Position numbers and translations under genes: made by a program. A DNA stretch of 9,266 bases from Holosporaceae bacterium (GTDB lineage: Bacteria > Pseudomonadota > Alphaproteobacteria > UBA3830), in NCBI GenBank assembly GCA_031269645.1, contig JAISYW010000019.1, forward strand, positions 1 to 9,266, given 5' to 3'. The notes under the pieces were generated by a model. It ran no database searches, was not told the origin of the DNA, and saw only the letters and a program-made list of their open reading frames with translations. This document shows positions 7,048 to 9,266 of the stretch, one piece after another (the stretch's first letter is position 1; each line of letters opens with the position of its first letter).

Positions 7048-8232
7048 GTGATAAATGTTATTAAAAAACTTAATATATCAAAAAAAATTCTGATAATTTC
7101 AGTATATGGTTCATTATTAAGCATATCAACGCAAATGTTATATTCGCAATTGGCGTTATATATGAGATATGAATTAAAAATAACTGACTCTAAAATTGCG
7201 GTAATCGATGGATTTTGTGAATTTCTATCATATTTGATACGCATATTTTCAGGAATATTAAGCGATTACATGCGTAACAGAAAACTATTGTTAGTTGTCG
7301 GTTGCTTGGTTCTTTGTCTTGTTAAACCAATGTTTGCAATAGCCAACTCCATAAGTGGCATTTTATGTGCAGAAATTGTAGAAAGATTCGGAAACGGAAT
7401 TCAAGCTTGTCCTCGAGACGTTTTCATTTCAGAATTAAGTAGCACAAACCATCTTTCCTCATCTTTCGGCCTATTCAAATCTTTTAAAACAATTGGCGCG
7501 TTGTTAGGAACGGTAATTTCCATCGTTATGGCGTATATCGGAGATTATAAACTTTTATTTTGGAGCTCTGGAATTCCTGCGTTAATGGCGATATTGGCGC
7601 TAATGAATATCGGAAAAGGACGAAAAATTCAAAAAAATTCCAACGTTTTTGATAATCCGTTTCAGAAAAAATATCTACAATCTTTCAATAAAAAGTTTTG
7701 GATTATTATTATGCTTGCTGGATTGTACGAATTGGGTCATTTTGGAGAATCATTGCTGTCTCTCAGAGTTAGTAAAATTATTTCGCCAAGACTGGCAGGT
7801 ATAACTGGGATATTTGTTGGAATAGGACAAATTTTATTTGCATATCCGGTTGGATTGATGGCCGACAAATGTGGAAGAATTTTGATGCTAAAATTGTGCG
7901 TTGCGCTTTCTATTATATCTTACGTACTGTTATTTTATTCAGCTTCAATATGGATGTTGTTGATCATATTTGTTTTGTGTGGGCAGCAAGCGTCTATTCA
8001 AAGTTTGTTTTTGTCTTTAATTGGCGAAAATATAGATGCAAAATTGCGAGGAACTGCTATCGGAATTTTTTATTGCATCATCGGTGTTTCATATTTTGCT
8101 GCTTCTAGTATATGTGGGCAATTATGGGAAATTGCTGATAGGACGGTTTTTTTATATGGAGCAATCGTAAGTTTGGTTAGTTTGGTTGCTATTATCGCAG
8201 TGCAGAAATATTGCTTTAGAAATCTCAAATGA
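7048..8232 (+). CDS. MFS transporter (about 12 membrane segments)
   Basis: This is an inner-membrane permease of the major facilitator superfamily; the substrate cannot be told. The 394 aa form alternating hydrophobic segments. The MFS motif A loop appears after TM2 as GILSDYMRNRK (69-79, key D73). It appears again at the matching place in the second half, after TM8, as GLMADKCGR (269-277, key D273), showing the usual 6+6 duplication. RFGNGIQACPRD (113-124) matches the R-x-G-x-G-I-x-x-x-P-R-D signature of one drug/metabolite-efflux-like MFS subgroup. The start is GTG at 7048. An in-frame TAA at 7042-7044 rules out anything earlier, and the next ATG (codon 30) would cut into TM1. It begins 7 bp after the tsaB stop, so it is very likely in the rnd-tsaB transcript, although its function need not be related. 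Confidence 0.92.
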   Translation: MINVIKKLNISKKILIISVYGSLLSISTQMLYSQLALYMRYELKITDSKIAVIDGFCEFLSYLIRIFSGILSDYMRNRKLLLVVGCLVLCLVKPMFAIANSISGILCAEIVERFGNGIQACPRDVFISELSSTNHLSSSFGLFKSFKTIGALLGTVISIVMAYIGDYKLLFWSSGIPALMAILALMNIGKGRKIQKNSNVFDNPFQKKYLQSFNKKFWIIIMLAGLYELGHFGESLLSLRVSKIISPRLAGITGIFVGIGQILFAYPVGLMADKCGRILMLKLCVALSIISYVLLFYSASIWMLLIIFVLCGQQASIQSLFLSLIGENIDAKLRGTAIGIFYCIIGVSYFAASSICGQLWEIADRTVFLYGAIVSLVSLVAIIAVQKYCFRNLK

Positions 8233-8294
8233 ACATAAAATTGCGTTATCTTACTAATTTGTATGTGGATTTTTCTTAGATTATTTTATATAAA

Positions 8295-8323
8295 TTAAAA
8301 CAAATATATGTTTATTGTTTTAA
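8295..8323. promoter_or_regulatory. Perfect 9-bp inverted repeat upstream of the DsbA-like gene (possible operator)
   Basis: TTAAAACAA (8295-8303) and TTGTTTTAA (8315-8323) are perfect reverse complements separated by 11 bp. The half-sites start 20 bp apart, about two helical turns, which suits a dimeric regulator. The left arm directly abuts a -10-like TATAAA (8289-8294); its -35 region (TGGATT at 8266-8271) is poor. The right arm ends 28 bp before the ATG at 8352. There is no T-run after it, so it does not look like an intrinsic terminator for the MFS gene. It is AT-rich, so chance is a real alternative. Confidence 0.4.
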
Positions 8324-8351
8324 GCAATTGTCGTTACCGAAGAGAATTTTT

Positions 8352-9080
8352 ATGAGGTTCTATAATTTGTTGAGTTTCTTAGTTTGCTTTTTTGCAAGCA
8401 TATCAACAAATGCAGAAGCAGTCAAACAAGCGTCTAATAGCGTTCGCCATTCAGCGCGCCATGGCGAATGTAAAAACTGTAAAAAAGCAAAGAGAGGTAT
8501 GCCGCAAAAAGCAGAATCATTTGATGATGGATTGAGAGCGATGAATATTCCCGAAAACTATAGATTACCGGAAATAATTATTGGAAAAAGCAGCGCCCTT
8601 CATAAAGTTACCATATATATGTCTTTTACTTGTGGTCATTGCAGAGAATTTCATGACAAAGAATTTCCAAAGTTTAGGAAAAGATATGTTGATACAGGAC
8701 ACGTAAAAGTATGTCTGAAATTTTACATAGACGATCCAGGAGCGTTAGAATCCGCCATTATAGTGCGGTGTTTTGGAGGAAAGTCTACTGAAAAAATAGA
8801 AAGTCTGGCTCAGAAAATGTTCAACAAACAGCAAGAATGGATGCGTTCCTCAGATCCAAAGCAATTTTTGAGAGATATTTTTGTTAATTCTGGATACACT
8901 AGAGCGCAAGTTGAGAAATGTATAGCAGATTCAAGTATTTCGGCCGGGCTCATGAAGGATCTGCAGGAAGCGAAAAATAAACGTGGTATTAGAATGGTAC
9001 CGGCTTTTTATTTTGGAGAATCTGCGCATAATGGAGTTTTAACAAGCGAGCAATTAGCCCAAAAAATGAACCTCAATTGA
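8352..9080 (+). CDS. Periplasmic DsbA-family thiol oxidoreductase
   Basis: A thioredoxin-fold protein of the DsbA/BdbD/Com1-like group, expected to act on protein disulfides in the periplasm. From ATG 8352 it has 242 aa. Residues 1-23 form a Sec signal peptide with R2, a hydrophobic core (LLSFLVCFFASIS) and an A21-E-A23 cleavage site. The redox motif is C94-G-H-C97 after a beta strand (VTIYMSFT). The cis-proline loop is M215-V-P217 before AFYFG. C190 in VEKCIAD sits in the helical region as in many relatives. A linker (24-75) carries a second, unusual CxxC (C40-KN-C43) and many Lys/Arg. A TTG at 8328 in frame would add eight residues (SLPKRIF and start) ahead of a less typical signal, so I prefer ATG 8352. 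CGHC rather than CPHC leaves open an isomerase or reductase role. No DsbB partner is visible. Confidence 0.9.
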   Translation: MRFYNLLSFLVCFFASISTNAEAVKQASNSVRHSARHGECKNCKKAKRGMPQKAESFDDGLRAMNIPENYRLPEIIIGKSSALHKVTIYMSFTCGHCREFHDKEFPKFRKRYVDTGHVKVCLKFYIDDPGALESAIIVRCFGGKSTEKIESLAQKMFNKQQEWMRSSDPKQFLRDIFVNSGYTRAQVEKCIADSSISAGLMKDLQEAKNKRGIRMVPAFYFGESAHNGVLTSEQLAQKMNLN

Positions 9081-9145
9081 TGCGCTTACCATTTAATCCA
9101 GAAATACAGTGCTAAATGCTTTGAATAAGTTTTTGGAGAGAGTAT

Positions 9146-9176
9146 TTGACATACGCTTTTTATTGCAATTTTATAA
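9146..9176 (+). promoter_or_regulatory. Candidate promoter with consensus -35 box
   Basis: A perfect TTGACA (9146-9151) is followed after 17 bp by TTTTAT (9169-9174, 4 of 6 to TATAAT). TATAAG (9172-9177, 5 of 6) overlaps it but at a 20-bp spacing. It lies in the 186-bp non-coding tail after the DsbA-like gene and points right, toward whatever lies past the window edge. The exact -10 is uncertain. Confidence 0.4.
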
Positions 9177-9230
9177 GTTGTGCATATTGTTAATCGGGAA
9201 AAATTATATTTTTCTAAAAAAATACTTGTG

Positions 9231-9253
9231 AAATAATAAGAAAGATATTATTT
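9231..9253. repeat. 8-bp inverted repeat near right edge
   Basis: AAATAATA (9231-9238) and TATTATTT (9246-9253) are perfect reverse complements with a 7-bp spacer. They lie just before an ATG at 9260 that may begin the next gene; only two codons are visible, so no gene is called. The arms are pure A/T and would form a weak hairpin. Chance occurrence is likely in such AT-rich DNA. Confidence 0.3.
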
Positions 9254-9266
9254 GATACTATGAAAT

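Noticed and set aside
7869..8108. 79-aa frame rich in Phe and Cys within the MFS gene
   Set aside because: Out-of-frame shadow of membrane-segment codons.
9206..9223. TATTTTT-ctaa-AAAAATA hairpin as a terminator
   Set aside because: Pure A/T stem with no GC and no following T-run; expected by chance in this DNA.

Overview
The window looks like chromosome of an AT-rich alphaproteobacterium, probably a host-associated lineage of the Holosporales/Rickettsiales kind. That placement is inferred from the alphaproteobacterial-type S21 protein, the low-GC codon use and the Rickettsia-like style of the transporter and DsbA-like genes. No phylogeny could be run. I see no rRNA, tRNA, CRISPR array, insertion sequence or phage gene, and every intergenic gap is under 200 bp.

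Layout. The left 4.2 kb is one plus-strand gene, cut by the left edge of the window. It encodes a very large, cysteine-rich, beta-type protein that is probably exported. It has a Cys/Trp-rich patch, a divergent duplication of about 48 residues, a C-terminal segment resembling the tail of TadG-type VWA proteins, and a Glu/Thr/Asn repeat tail encoded by four 18-bp units. Converging on it from the minus strand are rpsU (ribosomal protein S21) and, upstream of that, tadA (tRNA adenosine deaminase). Diverging from tadA on the plus strand are a small unrecognised Lys-rich ORF (53 aa), then rnd (RNase D), tsaB (t6A synthesis, start overlapping the rnd stop as ATGA), and an MFS permease starting 7 nt after tsaB. 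A secreted DsbA-like thiol oxidoreductase follows after a 119-bp gap that holds a perfect 9-bp inverted repeat. The last 186 bp are non-coding as far as can be seen, with a TTGACA box and another short inverted repeat.

How the genes fit together. The core block has a translation/tRNA theme: tadA makes inosine at position 34, tsaB helps make t6A at position 37, rnd trims RNA 3' ends, and rpsU is a small-subunit protein. rnd-tsaB-MFS is probably one transcript. The giant Cys-rich protein and the DsbA-like protein may be linked functionally, as disulfide client and catalyst, but that is inference only. The least ordinary item is the giant protein. I found no convincing evidence of a defence, toxin-antitoxin or other multi-gene accessory system.
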